From: Sphingomonas sp. LC-1
Lineage (GTDB): Bacteria > Pseudomonadota > Alphaproteobacteria > Sphingomonadales > Sphingomonadaceae
Direction of reading: 5' to 3'
NCBI RefSeq assembly: GCF_025371035.1
Contig: NZ_JANZXB010000007.1
Coordinates: 162,227 to 226,226 of the forward strand
Length of the DNA stretch: 64,000 nucleotides
Shown here: in pieces, positions 16,964-25,590 of the stretch
Position numbering within the stretch: position 1 is the first letter of the stretch
How the letters are laid out: each line of letters opens with the position of its first letter
Position numbers and translations under genes: made by a program
Notes under the pieces: generated by a model
What the model was told of the DNA's origin: nothing
Database searches by the model: none
Seen by the model: only the letters and a program-made list of their open reading frames with translations

Positions 16964-17359
16964 ATGATGATCCAGGTTAACCCGATTCGCCGCATTATCT
17001 ATAGCAGCCTGGCCGTGGGTGATAATGGTCGTGCGGATCATCAGGCGATCCTCAGCGTCTCTCGCCGCAACAACGGCATGGACGGCATTTCCGGGATTCT
17101 GTGGATCGAAAAGGGCCGCTATCTGCAATTGCTGGAAGGGCCGGTCGACAGCGTCGGCGACGCCTTCGAGCGGATCAAGGGCGACCCGCGCCATACCGAA
17201 ATCCATATTCTCGACGATCGCCTGACCGACGCGACGGAATTCGGCGACTGGGCAATGGCGGGCCTGCCGGGCGATCATCCGGGCGACGCCCAGGCGCGGC
17301 TCCGCCTGCTGCTGCGCAACAGCGACGACGAGATCCGCCGCTTCTTCCCGTTGGACTGA
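16964..17359 (+). CDS. short BLUF-domain blue-light sensor
   Basis: BLUF domains bind FAD and respond to blue light by rearranging a Tyr-Gln hydrogen-bond network. The key residues are all here, counted from ATG 16964: Tyr13 (RRIIYSSLA), Asn37 in SRRNNGMDGISGIL, Gln55 (YLQLLEGP), Trp96 and Met98 (FGDWAMA). The protein is only about 131 residues, so it is a stand-alone photosensor with a short C-terminal tail and must signal through a partner. The frame opens at TTG 16958; ATG 16964 or 16967 is more likely. No output-domain gene is adjacent. Confidence 0.9.
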   Translation: MMIQVNPIRRIIYSSLAVGDNGRADHQAILSVSRRNNGMDGISGILWIEKGRYLQLLEGPVDSVGDAFERIKGDPRHTEIHILDDRLTDATEFGDWAMAGLPGDHPGDAQARLRLLLRNSDDEIRRFFPLD

Positions 17360-17468
17360 TCTCACGGAATCGCCCCCGTCGGGGCGGCGACGGACCGCCG
17401 CGCCCCATCGAGTCTCGCCACTGTGACATGGCCGCGTTATCGGGATGGTCCGAAAGGACCCTCCTCCC

Positions 17469-18797
17469 GTGACCAGACTCCCCTTCGCCACGCTCGCACT
17501 GACCCTGCTGGCCGGTTGCGCCTATCCCTATACGCCGCCGTCGCTGTCGACGATCGGCGCCGCGACGCCGCCCGCCATGGCAGCGGTTCCGAGCTCCGGC
17601 CCCCAGCCCAGCCTCTCCCCTTCCGAAGCCCGCGCGCCGGTGACGATCCTGGTGTCGATCGACGGCTTCCGTGACGATTATCTGGAGCGGGGTCTGACGC
17701 CCCATTTGTCGCGGCTGGCGGCGGAAGGCGTGAGCGCCACGATGCGCCCCTCCTTCCCGTCCAAGACCTTCCCCAATCACTGGACGCTGGTGACCGGTGT
17801 GGTCCCCGACCGGCATGGGATCGTCGCCAACGGCTTCACCGATACGGAGCATCCCGACGAGCGCTTCACCATGTCGTCGGAGCAGCCCTATTGGTGGAAT
17901 AGCGCCGAGCCGATCTGGGTCGCGGCGGAAAAGGCAGGCATTCCGACCGCCACCATGTTCTGGCCCGGCTCCAACGTCGCCTGGGGCGGCACCGTGCAGA
18001 ACGACGGCCATCATCTGGTCACCGGCGGCACGCGCCCGCATGATTGGCAGCAGTTCAATCAGAGCGTCTCCGACCGTCAGCGGGTGGATGCGATCATCGA
18101 CTGGTTGCGTCGGCCTTCGTCCACCCGCCCCCGTTTCCTGACGCTGTATTTCGATGAGGTGGACACCGCCGGTCATGAGGGCGGCCCCGATTCGCCAGTG
18201 GTCAATGCCGCGATCGGGAATGTCGACCAGGCGATCAGCCGATTGCTCGCCGGGTTGGCCGAACTGGGCCAGCCCGCCAATCTGGTGATCGTCGCCGATC
18301 ACGGCATGGCGGCGATTTCCAGCGATCGGGTCGTGGCGCTCGACCGCTTTACCGATCCCGCCGACTATGTGCTGATCGAGGACGGCCCCTATGCCACGCT
18401 GCGCGCGGTGCCGGGGCATGAGGCGGCGCTGGAGCGCCGTTTGCTCGGCCATCACGACCATATCGATTGCTGGCGCAAGGAACAGATTCCGGCGCGCTTC
18501 CATTATGGCCGCAACCCCCGCATCCCCCCGTATTTCTGCCTTGCCGATGCGGGGTGGACCATCAAGGCCAAGCCCCCCGAAAAGCCCTTTGCCGGTGGCA
18601 CCCATGGCTATGACAATGCCGACCCCAGCATGGCGGCGCTGTTCATCGCGCAGGGTCCGGCCTTTCGTGCGGGCGTGAAACTGGCGCCGTTCGACAATGT
18701 CGATATCGCACCGCTGCTGCGCGATCTGATCGGTCTGCCGCCGGGCAAGGATCTGGACGGAACCGATTCCCCCTTCCGGCGCGTTCTGCGGCGATAA
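17469..18797 (+). CDS. ENPP-type nucleotide pyrophosphatase/phosphodiesterase, lipoprotein
   Basis: The N-terminus is a lipoprotein signal (TLALTLLAGC, Cys near residue 17), so the enzyme is likely anchored to a membrane and faces the periplasm. The alkaline-phosphatase-fold metal ligands are visible in order: VSIDGFRDDYL (Asp), SKTFPNHWTLVTG with the Thr nucleophile, FDEVDTAGHEGG (Asp, His), VADHGMA (Asp, His) and GGTHGYDN (His). These fit the ENPP family that cleaves nucleotide or other phosphodiesters. GTG 17469 is chosen because AAAGGA precedes it; an ATG at 17445 is also in frame. It is followed closely by maoC-like. Confidence 0.88.
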   Translation: MTRLPFATLALTLLAGCAYPYTPPSLSTIGAATPPAMAAVPSSGPQPSLSPSEARAPVTILVSIDGFRDDYLERGLTPHLSRLAAEGVSATMRPSFPSKTFPNHWTLVTGVVPDRHGIVANGFTDTEHPDERFTMSSEQPYWWNSAEPIWVAAEKAGIPTATMFWPGSNVAWGGTVQNDGHHLVTGGTRPHDWQQFNQSVSDRQRVDAIIDWLRRPSSTRPRFLTLYFDEVDTAGHEGGPDSPVVNAAIGNVDQAISRLLAGLAELGQPANLVIVADHGMAAISSDRVVALDRFTDPADYVLIEDGPYATLRAVPGHEAALERRLLGHHDHIDCWRKEQIPARFHYGRNPRIPPYFCLADAGWTIKAKPPEKPFAGGTHGYDNADPSMAALFIAQGPAFRAGVKLAPFDNVDIAPLLRDLIGLPPGKDLDGTDSPFRRVLRR

Positions 18798-18809
18798 GGG
18801 AGGACGGTC

Positions 18810-19259
18810 GTGATCTGGCTGGAGGATATGGTGGTCGGCGACGTGGCACGGTTCGGCACCTGCCATGTCGATCGCGACGAGGTGATCGCCTTTGCCGCGC
18901 GCTATGATCCCCAGCCCTTTCACCTGTCCGACGAAGCGGCGGCGGCTACCCATTTCGGGCGGCTGTCGGCCAGCGGCTGGCACACCGCGTCGATGACGAT
19001 GGCGATGATCGTCGCCTATTATCGAGACATCGGCTTTCAGAGCCTGGGCTCGCCCGGCATCGACGAGCTTCGCTGGCTGAAGCCCGTCTATCCCGGCGAT
19101 ACGCTACGCTGCGAGACCCGCGTATTGGAAACACGCCGCTCGGCCAGCCGCCCGGACATGGGCTTCGTGGTCAGCGATCTGACGGTCTACAATCAGGACG
19201 ATGTGGCGGTCATGCGCTTCCGCCCCACCGTCATGATCCGGGCGCGGCCGGCCGCCTAA
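18810..19259 (+). CDS. MaoC-like hot-dog dehydratase
   Basis: A 149-residue single hot-dog domain. The segment QPFHLSDEAAAATHFGRLSASGWHTASM contains, split as YDPQPFHLSDEAA and HFGRLSASGWH, the (R)-hydratase-type motif with the central helix. Related enzymes hydrate enoyl-CoA; the precise substrate is unknown. The GTG start at 18810 follows a strong AAGGGAGG ribosome site, and it lies 12 bases after the ENPP gene, so the two are probably co-transcribed. Confidence 0.85.
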   Translation: MIWLEDMVVGDVARFGTCHVDRDEVIAFAARYDPQPFHLSDEAAAATHFGRLSASGWHTASMTMAMIVAYYRDIGFQSLGSPGIDELRWLKPVYPGDTLRCETRVLETRRSASRPDMGFVVSDLTVYNQDDVAVMRFRPTVMIRARPAA

Positions 19260-19262
19260 GCC

Positions 19263-19775
19263 TCAACGGGGTCCGCGAGGACCACGCGGGCCACCCGGTC
19301 GCGGGCCGCCGCGCCAGCCGCCGGGCGTCCCGCGATTGCCGCGCCACCCTTCGGCCCGCGGCACGCCGGGCGCGGGCGCGACCGATCCGTTGCCCCGCCA
19401 GCCATTGCCCCGCCAATTGTCGCCGCGCCAGCCGCTACGACCCCAGCCACGCCACTGATCCCGGATCGGCCCGCCACGCCATGCGTTGCGCCGCCCCTCC
19501 CAGTAAGATCGCTGTCCGTCGTTCCAGCGATAGGGCCGCCGATAGCGGTCATAGACGTAGACGCCGGTGCCCGGATAATAAAAGTCGTTATACCAGCCAT
19601 AATAGGACGGCGCATATCCATAGCCGCCATAACCGCCATAATAGCCGGGACCATATCCGCCGCCGAAGCCCGACCCGACCGATACGCCGCTATAGCCATA
19701 GCCGTCGGTGCATCCGCCCAGTGCCAGCAAACCGGCCGCCATCAGCGCGGCCCAACCCGTCTTGCCGAGGCCCAT
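19263..19775 (-). CDS. Gly/Tyr/Trp/Arg-rich lipoprotein of unknown function
   Basis: The 170-residue protein starts with a lipoprotein signal ending in LLALGGC (Cys near residue 21). The mature chain is low-complexity: first Gly/Tyr-rich (GGGYGPGYYGGYGGYGY), then a Tyr/Arg/Trp part (YVYDRYRRPYRWNDGQRSYW), then repeats of the WRG/WRGN type (GWRGDNWRGNGWRGNGS), and a Pro/Gly/Arg tail. The ATG at 19775 has a GGAGAGCGAGG site ahead; the longer open frame upstream lacks signal features. It converges on maoC with 3 bases between. Such proteins are common but uncharacterised in sphingomonads. Confidence 0.75.
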   Translation of the reverse strand: MGLGKTGWAALMAAGLLALGGCTDGYGYSGVSVGSGFGGGYGPGYYGGYGGYGYAPSYYGWYNDFYYPGTGVYVYDRYRRPYRWNDGQRSYWEGRRNAWRGGPIRDQWRGWGRSGWRGDNWRGNGWRGNGSVAPAPGVPRAEGWRGNRGTPGGWRGGPRPGGPRGPRGPR

Positions 19776-20100
19776 CCTCGCTCTCCATATCCCCTGGCCA
19801 TATCCCTGGCCTGTCGCCATGCGGGTGCGGCAGGGGTCCGTCATCCGCGTCGATCGACGATCAACCCGCCGCGTCGCGCCATGGTTCCTGCGCCGCAGCG
19901 CATGCATATCCCCTGAACGGGCGGAGCGCTCCCGCAGACGGGCCCAAAGGGGATTGGCAAAGCAGGTCAAGCAAGGCTAACCTGAAACACCGTTCATCAA
20001 GGACGGACCAGTTGAGAGGGCGGCGCATGACCGGGACAATCCGGCACGACCGTCACGGCGTATCGTTTGCGGACGCGAACCAGGTGGAGGGACAGGACGA
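19776..20100. promoter_or_regulatory. divergent intergenic region between the lipoprotein gene and petA
   Basis: This 325-base region must hold the promoter of the bc1 operon and that of the minus-strand lipoprotein. A possible petA promoter is TTGGCA near 19957 with CTAACC 17 bases on, but the match is weak. I see no protein-like frame. Confidence 0.4.
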
Positions 20101-20685
20101 ATGGCGATGACGGAGAACACCGTACCCCCCGGCGAGGCGCCGGAGCCATTCGAGGAAGAGGTCCATGATCCCCGCCGCCGCGACTTCATCAACATCGCCG
20201 CCGTGTCCTTTGCGGGCGTGGGTGCACTGGCCATCGTCCTGCCGCTGATCAACCAGATGAACCCCTCGGCCGACGTGCTCGCGCAGTCGACGACCGAGGT
20301 CGACCTGTCCAAGATCGAACCCGGCCAGGCGATCAAGACCAGTTTCCGCAAGCAGCCGCTGTTCGTCCGCAACCTGACGCCCAAGGAAATCGCCGAGGCG
20401 GACGCCGTGCCGCTGTCCGACCTACGCGATCCCCAGACGCTGGAGGAACGGACCAAGCCGGGCAAGAAGAACTGGCTGATCACGCTGGGCGTCTGCACCC
20501 ATCTGGGCTGCGTGCCGCTTGGCGCGGGCGAAGGTGAGAATAAGGGCCCCTATGGCGGCTATTTCTGCCCCTGCCACGGATCGGCCTATGACACCGCCGC
20601 CCGCATTCGCAAGGGTCCGGCGCCGAAGAACCTGTTCGTGCCCGACTATAACTTCAACTCCGACACCGTCGTCACGGTCGGCTAA
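20101..20685 (+). CDS. petA: ubiquinol-cytochrome c reductase Rieske iron-sulfur subunit
   Basis: The Rieske protein passes electrons from ubiquinol to cytochrome c1 at the periplasmic side of the bc1 complex. The N-terminus has a twin-arginine-like run RRRDFINIAA followed by a membrane anchor. The 2Fe-2S ligands are in CTHLGC and CPCHGS. The protein is 194 residues long, normal for the family. It is first in petABC with 18 bases to petB. The ATG at 20101 is preceded by GGAGGGACAGGACGA. Confidence 0.97.
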   Translation: MAMTENTVPPGEAPEPFEEEVHDPRRRDFINIAAVSFAGVGALAIVLPLINQMNPSADVLAQSTTEVDLSKIEPGQAIKTSFRKQPLFVRNLTPKEIAEADAVPLSDLRDPQTLEERTKPGKKNWLITLGVCTHLGCVPLGAGEGENKGPYGGYFCPCHGSAYDTAARIRKGPAPKNLFVPDYNFNSDTVVTVG

Positions 20686-20703
20686 AGGGAGAGGATCGAC
20701 ACC

Positions 20704-21987
20704 ATGAGCTTTCCCTGGGCCAAGCATTACCAACCCAAGCAGCCGGTCATGCGCTGGCTGGACGAGAAGCTGCCGCTGCCGCGCCTCGTCTATAATGCGG
20801 TGGGGGCCGGGTATCCGGTGCCGCGCAACCTCAACTATTTCTGGAATTTCGGCGTGCTGGCGGGGGCCGCGCTCGCCATTCAGATCATCACCGGCGTGGT
20901 GCTGGCGATGCATTATGCCGCCAATGCGGGTGTCGCCTTCGACTCGGTCGAGGGGATCATGCGCGACGTGAACGCCGGCTGGTTCCTGCGCTATGCCCAC
21001 GCCAATGGCGCGTCGATGTTCTTCATCGTCGTCTACACCCATATCTTCCGCGGCCTCTATTACGGGTCCTACAAGGCCCCGCGCGAGATGGTGTGGCTGC
21101 TCGGCGTGGTCATCTTCCTCCTGATGATGGCGACCGCCTTCATGGGCTATGTGCTGCCCTGGGGGCAGATGAGCTTCTGGGGCGCGCAGGTCATCACCGG
21201 CTTCTTCTCGGCGATCCCGCTGGTCGGCGACACCATCCGCATCTGGCTGCTCGGCGGTTTCGCGCCGGACAATGCCGCGCTCAACCGCTTCTTCTCGCTC
21301 CATTATCTGCTGCCCTTCGTGATTGCGGGCGTCATCATCCTGCACATCTGGGCGTTGCACATTCCGGGGTCGAACAACCCGACCGGCGTCGATGTGAAGG
21401 GCGAGCAGGATACGGTGCCCTTCCACCCCTATTACACCGCCAAGGATGCGGTGGGGCTGGGCGTCTTCCTGCTGGTCTTTGCGGGGCTGTTGTTCTTCTT
21501 CCCCAATTATCTGGGCCATCCGGACAATTACATTCCGGCCAACCCACTCTCGACCCCTGCGCATATCGTGCCCGAATGGTATTTCTGGCCCTTCTACGCG
21601 ATCCTGCGCGCCTTCACCGCCGACTTCATCCTGCCCGCCAAGCTGTGGGGCGTGCTGGCGATGTTCGGTTCGATCCTGCTGCTGTTCTTCCTCCCCTGGC
21701 TCGACAGCTCGCCGGTGCGGTCGAGCAATTTCCGGCCCAAGGCGCGGGTCGCCTTCTGGGTGCTGGTGGCGGACGTGCTGCTGCTCGGCTGGTGCGGGGG
21801 ATCGCCCGCGACGCCCTTCTTCATCATCCTCAGCCAGATCACCGCGGCCTATTATTTCCTCCATTTCCTGGTGATCCTGCCCTGGATCGCGCGGACGGAG
21901 CGGCCCGCCCCGCTGCCCCATTCGATCACCGAGGCGGTGCTGGCCAAACATGGCGGCACGGCACCGACCAAGTCGGCCCTGGCCTGA
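20704..21987 (+). CDS. petB: cytochrome b of the bc1 complex
   Basis: The integral membrane subunit that holds both b haems and the Qo and Qi sites. The 427-residue chain shows paired His ligands in the membrane helices ([18 protein letters not shown]; later [17 protein letters not shown]), the Qo motif [13 protein letters not shown] and the [19 protein letters not shown] segment. Length and order (Rieske, b, c1) follow the alphaproteobacterial fbc operon. Confidence 0.98.
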   Translation: MSFPWAKHYQPKQPVMRWLDEKLPLPRLVYNAVGAGYPVPRNLNYFWNFGVLAGAALAIQIITGVVLAMHYAANAGVAFDSVEGIMRDVNAGWFLRYAHANGASMFFIVVYTHIFRGLYYGSYKAPREMVWLLGVVIFLLMMATAFMGYVLPWGQMSFWGAQVITGFFSAIPLVGDTIRIWLLGGFAPDNAALNRFFSLHYLLPFVIAGVIILHIWALHIPGSNNPTGVDVKGEQDTVPFHPYYTAKDAVGLGVFLLVFAGLLFFFPNYLGHPDNYIPANPLSTPAHIVPEWYFWPFYAILRAFTADFILPAKLWGVLAMFGSILLLFFLPWLDSSPVRSSNFRPKARVAFWVLVADVLLLGWCGGSPATPFFIILSQITAAYYFLHFLVILPWIARTERPAPLPHSITEAVLAKHGGTAPTKSALA

Positions 21988-22017
21988 CGCGAACCGATAA
22001 GAGAGGATTCTGACGAC

Positions 22018-22866
22018 ATGGTTCGTGGCATCGCATTCCTGGTCGGCGCGGCCTTCACCCTGGTCCTGGCGATCGCGCTGTGGGGCAGCGTCTCGGGGCT
22101 CGTCTCCGACCCGCCCGCGCCGACCGCCGAGGAGGAGTTCCACCTTCACCCGAAACCCGCGCATCTGGCCTCGGACGGTATTCTGGGCCGGTTCGACCGT
22201 CGCCAGCTCCAGCGCGGTTTCCAGGTCTATAAGGAGGTCTGCGCGGCCTGCCACTCGCTGCGGCTGGTGGCGTTCCGCGACCTGAAGGATCTGGGCTATA
22301 GCGAACCCGAGGTGAAGGCGATCGCCAACCAGTGGGTGATCGAACAGCCCAGCATCAACCCGGAAACGGGCGAGGCGACGACCCGCAAGAATGTGCCGGC
22401 CGACCGCTTCCCCTCGCCCTTCGCCAACGAGGTCGCGGCGCGTGCGGCGAACAACAACGCGCTGCCGCCCGACCTGTCGCTGATGACCAAGGCCCGGCAT
22501 GACGGCACCAATTACGTCTATTCGCTGATCGGCCCCGATGCCTATCGCAACCAGCCCGCCGAATTGCTGCGCAAATTCCCCGATGCCAAGACGCCGACGG
22601 GGCTGCACTACAACCCCTATTTCGCAAACCTCAACATCGCGATGCCGCCGCCGCTGACCCAGGACGGGCAGGTGCAATATACTGACGGCACGCTGGCCAC
22701 CCGCGACCAGATGGCGAAGGACGTCGCCGCCTTCCTGACCTGGACCGCCGAACCCAGGTTGGGATCGCGGCACGCGGCCGGGATCGGGGCGGTGATCTTC
22801 ATCTTGATCTTCTGCTTCCTGGCCTGGGGCGCGTATCAGAATGTCTGGCGCGACGTGAAACATTGA
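22018..22866 (+). CDS. petC: cytochrome c1 of the bc1 complex
   Basis: The 282-residue haem protein has an N-terminal signal/helix, one CAACH haem site in KEVCAACHSLRLVAFRD, the methionine ligand region (NIAMPPPLTQDGQVQYTDG) and a C-terminal anchor helix (GAVIFILIFCFLAWGAY) ending in a basic tail. It delivers electrons from the Rieske centre to a soluble or bound cytochrome c. It follows petB by 30 bases and is last in the operon before a clear terminator. Confidence 0.97.
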   Translation: MVRGIAFLVGAAFTLVLAIALWGSVSGLVSDPPAPTAEEEFHLHPKPAHLASDGILGRFDRRQLQRGFQVYKEVCAACHSLRLVAFRDLKDLGYSEPEVKAIANQWVIEQPSINPETGEATTRKNVPADRFPSPFANEVAARAANNNALPPDLSLMTKARHDGTNYVYSLIGPDAYRNQPAELLRKFPDAKTPTGLHYNPYFANLNIAMPPPLTQDGQVQYTDGTLATRDQMAKDVAAFLTWTAEPRLGSRHAAGIGAVIFILIFCFLAWGAYQNVWRDVKH

Positions 22867-22892
22867 GGCCGGATTTGAGCATGTGAGGGACC

Positions 22893-22926
22893 GGGGCGGT
22901 TTTCCGAGGGGAAGCCGCCCTTTTTA
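22893..22926 (+). terminator. Rho-independent terminator of petABC
   Basis: GGGCGG..TTCC and GGAAGCCGCCC pair around GAGG and are followed by TTTTTAT, 27 bases after the petC stop. Confidence 0.85.
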
Positions 22927-22949
22927 TCGTAAGGAGCGTTCCCTGCCTT

Positions 22950-23052
22950 CGTTCGGTCCGAGCTGCGGTCGAAGGCCACGCCCCTCACGCTCCACCGCCC
23001 CCTCGAGACAGGAACTCCTTTAGCCTTCGACTGGGCACAGGCTGAACGGAGG
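22950..23052. repeat. family B intergenic repeat, divergent copy
   Basis: TTCGGTCCGAGCTGCGGTCGAAGGCC at the left and GCCTTCGACTGGGCACAGGCTGAACGGA at the right form imperfect inverted arms like those of the other family B copies. The copy lies between petC and apt. Confidence 0.6.
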
Positions 23053-23103
23053 GTTGGACTGCCCCCCTTTACCCCTGCCCGCCGCAAGCCCATGAGGCCC
23101 CGC

Positions 23104-23640
23104 ATGAACGCCCATGACGATCTGAAAGCCCTGATCCGCACCATCCCGGACTTCCCCAAGCCCGGCATCCAGTTCCGCGACATCACCCCCCTGCTGCTCG
23201 ACCCGACAGGTTTCGCACAGACTATCGAGCGGATGGCCGCGGCAACGCGCGGTCCCGTGGACCTGATCGCAGGGGTCGAGGCGCGTGGGTTCCTGTTCGC
23301 CGCCGCGCTGGCCGTGCCGTTGAACGCGGGCGTGCTGCTGATCCGCAAGGACGGCAAGCTGCCCGGCGCCACCATCGCGGAGGATTATGCGCTGGAATAT
23401 GGCCAGGACCGGATCGTGATGCACGAGGACGCCTTGGTCCCCGGCGCCCGCATCTTGCTGGTCGACGACCTGATCGCCACGGGCGGTACCGCCCGCGCCG
23501 CGCTCCGGCTGCTGCGCAAGGCGGGCGGCGTGGTCAGCCAGGCTCACTTCCTGCTCGACCTCCCTGATCTGGGCGGTGCGGAGGCGTTGCGCGCCGAGGG
23601 GATCATGGTCGATTCGCTGATCGCCTTTCCGGGTCACTGA
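23104..23640 (+). CDS. apt: adenine phosphoribosyltransferase
   Basis: Apt salvages adenine to AMP with PRPP. The 178-residue protein contains DFPKPGIQFRDITPLL, the GVEARGFLF segment and the PRPP loop ILLVDDLIATGGTA, all characteristic of the type I phosphoribosyltransferases of this group. An in-frame ATG at 23092 exists, but the ATG at 23104 gives the usual N-terminus (MNAHDDLKALI). The stop shares a base with the start of trmL, so the two are translationally coupled. Confidence 0.97.
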   Translation: MNAHDDLKALIRTIPDFPKPGIQFRDITPLLLDPTGFAQTIERMAAATRGPVDLIAGVEARGFLFAAALAVPLNAGVLLIRKDGKLPGATIAEDYALEYGQDRIVMHEDALVPGARILLVDDLIATGGTARAALRLLRKAGGVVSQAHFLLDLPDLGGAEALRAEGIMVDSLIAFPGH

Positions 23641-24095
23641 TGCGGCTCGCGCTTTATGAGCCTGACATTGCGGGGAATGTCGGCACGCTGATCCGCACCG
23701 CCACCTGTTTCGGCGTGGCCGTGGACCTGATCGAGCCAATGGGCTTTCCCTATTCGGACCGGGCGCTGGCACGGTCGGCGATGGACTATGCGGCAATGGC
23801 GCAGGTGGTCCGCCACGCCGATTGGAGCGATTTTCGCGCGGCGACGCCGGGCCGGATCGTGCTGGCGACGACGCTGGGAGCCGTGCCGCTTCCCGAGATG
23901 ACGTTCCGGCCCGATGATGTGATCCTGCTCGGCTCGGAAGGCGCCGGGGTGCCGCGCGCGGTGCACGACGCGGCCGATATCCGGGTCCGCGTGCCGATGC
24001 GCGACGGCGTCCGCTCGCTCAACGTCGCGATCACCGGCGGTATTTTGCTCGCGGAGGCGCGCCGCCAGACGGGGTGGGACAATATCGCGGGTTGA
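23640..24095 (+). CDS. trmL: tRNA (cytidine/uridine-34-2'-O)-methyltransferase
   Basis: TrmL methylates the ribose at wobble position 34 in certain leucine tRNAs. The protein is a minimal 151-residue SPOUT fold without extra domains. Its three signatures are NVGTLIRTATCFGV, LGSEGAGVPRAVH and MRDGVRSLNVAITGGILLAE, matching the knotted SAM site. It overlaps apt by one base. Confidence 0.95.
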   Translation: MRLALYEPDIAGNVGTLIRTATCFGVAVDLIEPMGFPYSDRALARSAMDYAAMAQVVRHADWSDFRAATPGRIVLATTLGAVPLPEMTFRPDDVILLGSEGAGVPRAVHDAADIRVRVPMRDGVRSLNVAITGGILLAEARRQTGWDNIAG

Positions 24096-24130
24096 CCCCC
24101 CGCCCCGCCCATGGCCAGAACCACCGCGTG

Positions 24131-24991
24131 ATGACCAGCCGCACCCCCGATATTGCCCTCGACGCCGAGCAGGATGCCGCCCGCCAGTGGTTCGAGTCCC
24201 TGCGCGACCGGATCTGCGCCGAGTTCGAAGCCATTGAGCGAGAGGCCGGATCGGACGCCGCCTTCGCCTATACCGCCTGGGACCGTGTCGACCCCAGCGG
24301 GGAAGCCGGTGGCGGCGGGGTGCGCGGCGTGATGAAGGGCCGCGTCTTCGAAAAGGTCGGGGTCAATGTCTCGACGGTCGGCGGCACGTTCGAGGGGCCG
24401 TTCGCCAAGACGATCCACGGCGCGGGCGACGATCCGCGTTTCGTCGCCACGGGGATCAGCCTGGTCGCGCATATGGCGAACCCGCATGTGCCCGCCGTGC
24501 ATATGAACACCCGCTTCCTGACCACGACCAAGCGCTGGTTCGGCGGCGGCGCCGACCTCAACCCTCCCCTGCCGATCGCGGAGGATACCGAGGATTTCCA
24601 CGCGCGCCTGAAGGCGGCATGCGACGCGCATGATCCGGGCCACTATCCCCGCTTCAAGGCATGGGCGGACGAGTATTTCTACATCCCCCACCGCCAGGTC
24701 CATCGTGGCGTCGGCGGCATCTTCTACGATCATCTGGAACGCGATTTCGAGGGTGACTTCGCCTTCACCCGCGATGTCGGCGAGGCGTTTCTCGATATCT
24801 TCCCGCGCATCGTCCGGCGGCGCATGGGCCTGCCCTTTACCGAGGCGGACCGCGCGGCGATGCTGGCCTGGCGGGGGCGTTATGCCGAATTCAACCTGGT
24901 CTATGACCGGGGCACGCTCTTCGGGCTCAAGACCGGCGGCAATATCGACGCCATCCTGATGAGCCTGCCCCCGCTCGCGACCTGGGAGTAA
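24131..24991 (+). CDS. hemF: oxygen-dependent coproporphyrinogen III oxidase
   Basis: HemF converts coproporphyrinogen III to protoporphyrinogen IX in haem synthesis using O2. The 286-residue protein has GGGVRGVMKGRVFEKVGVN, HMNTRFL and the FGGGADLNPP segment, all highly conserved, and ends with GGNIDAILMSLPP. The open frame begins at 24074 but the first 19 residues overlap the end of trmL in a non-conserved way; ATG 24131 fits the family. Presence of HemF indicates aerobic growth. Confidence 0.97.
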   Translation: MTSRTPDIALDAEQDAARQWFESLRDRICAEFEAIEREAGSDAAFAYTAWDRVDPSGEAGGGGVRGVMKGRVFEKVGVNVSTVGGTFEGPFAKTIHGAGDDPRFVATGISLVAHMANPHVPAVHMNTRFLTTTKRWFGGGADLNPPLPIAEDTEDFHARLKAACDAHDPGHYPRFKAWADEYFYIPHRQVHRGVGGIFYDHLERDFEGDFAFTRDVGEAFLDIFPRIVRRRMGLPFTEADRAAMLAWRGRYAEFNLVYDRGTLFGLKTGGNIDAILMSLPPLATWE

Positions 24992-24996
24992 AAGCC

Positions 24997-25590
24997 ATGG
25001 CGCTGATCCCCGTCGATCCAGGCGAAGTCGCGACCATCGTCACCACGCTCGAAATGCGCGAGCGGCCGCGCCCGCGCCCCCTGCCCGAGGCGCCCCTGAG
25101 CCTGGTCGCCTGGGTCCAGCCCGATCCCGCCAAATATCGGACGCTGTTCGCGCGCGTCGGTGCCCCTTGGCTGTGGTTTTCGCGGCTGGTGATGAGCGAC
25201 GAGACGCTGACCGCGATCATCCATGACCCCGCCGTCTCGGTCTTTGCCGTGGTCGACCGGGCAGGGATCGAGGTGGGCCTGCTCGAACTCGACCACCGCC
25301 AGACGGGCGAATGCGAGATCGCCTATTTCGGGCTGATCCCCGAACTGGCCGGGCGAGGCCATGGCCGCTGGCTGATGGCGCAGGCCCTGATGCGCGCCTG
25401 GACCGCGGCGGTCGAGCGGGTATGGGTGCATACCTGTACGCTCGACCATCCCGCCGCGCTCGGTTTCTACCGGCGGCAGGGCTTCACCGCCATCGGCCGG
25501 GCGATCGAGACGTTTTCGGACCCCCGCGACCTGGGCCTGCTGCCCCAGGACGCCGCGCCGCAAATCCCCCGGCTTAGAGCTGTCGATTGA
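24997..25590 (+). CDS. GNAT-family acetyltransferase
   Basis: The 197-residue protein has the acetyl-CoA site in GLIPELAGRGHGRWLMAQAL and the C-terminal HPAALGFYRRQGF motif typical of GNAT enzymes. The N-terminal third is unusually long for a simple GNAT (starting MALIPVDPGEVATIVTTLEM). Acceptor unknown. It follows hemF by five bases, so it is probably in the same transcript, and it overlaps the convergent membrane-protein gene by 17 bases at the tail. Confidence 0.88.
   Translation: MALIPVDPGEVATIVTTLEMRERPRPRPLPEAPLSLVAWVQPDPAKYRTLFARVGAPWLWFSRLVMSDETLTAIIHDPAVSVFAVVDRAGIEVGLLELDHRQTGECEIAYFGLIPELAGRGHGRWLMAQALMRAWTAAVERVWVHTCTLDHPAALGFYRRQGFTAIGRAIETFSDPRDLGLLPQDAAPQIPRLRAVD

Noticed and set aside
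20422-22863. 813-residue open frame on the minus strand across petABC
   Set aside because: It is a His/Arg/Glu-rich antisense shadow of petA, petB and petC, which are certain genes on the other strand. It has no domain and its composition is that of high-GC complementary frames.
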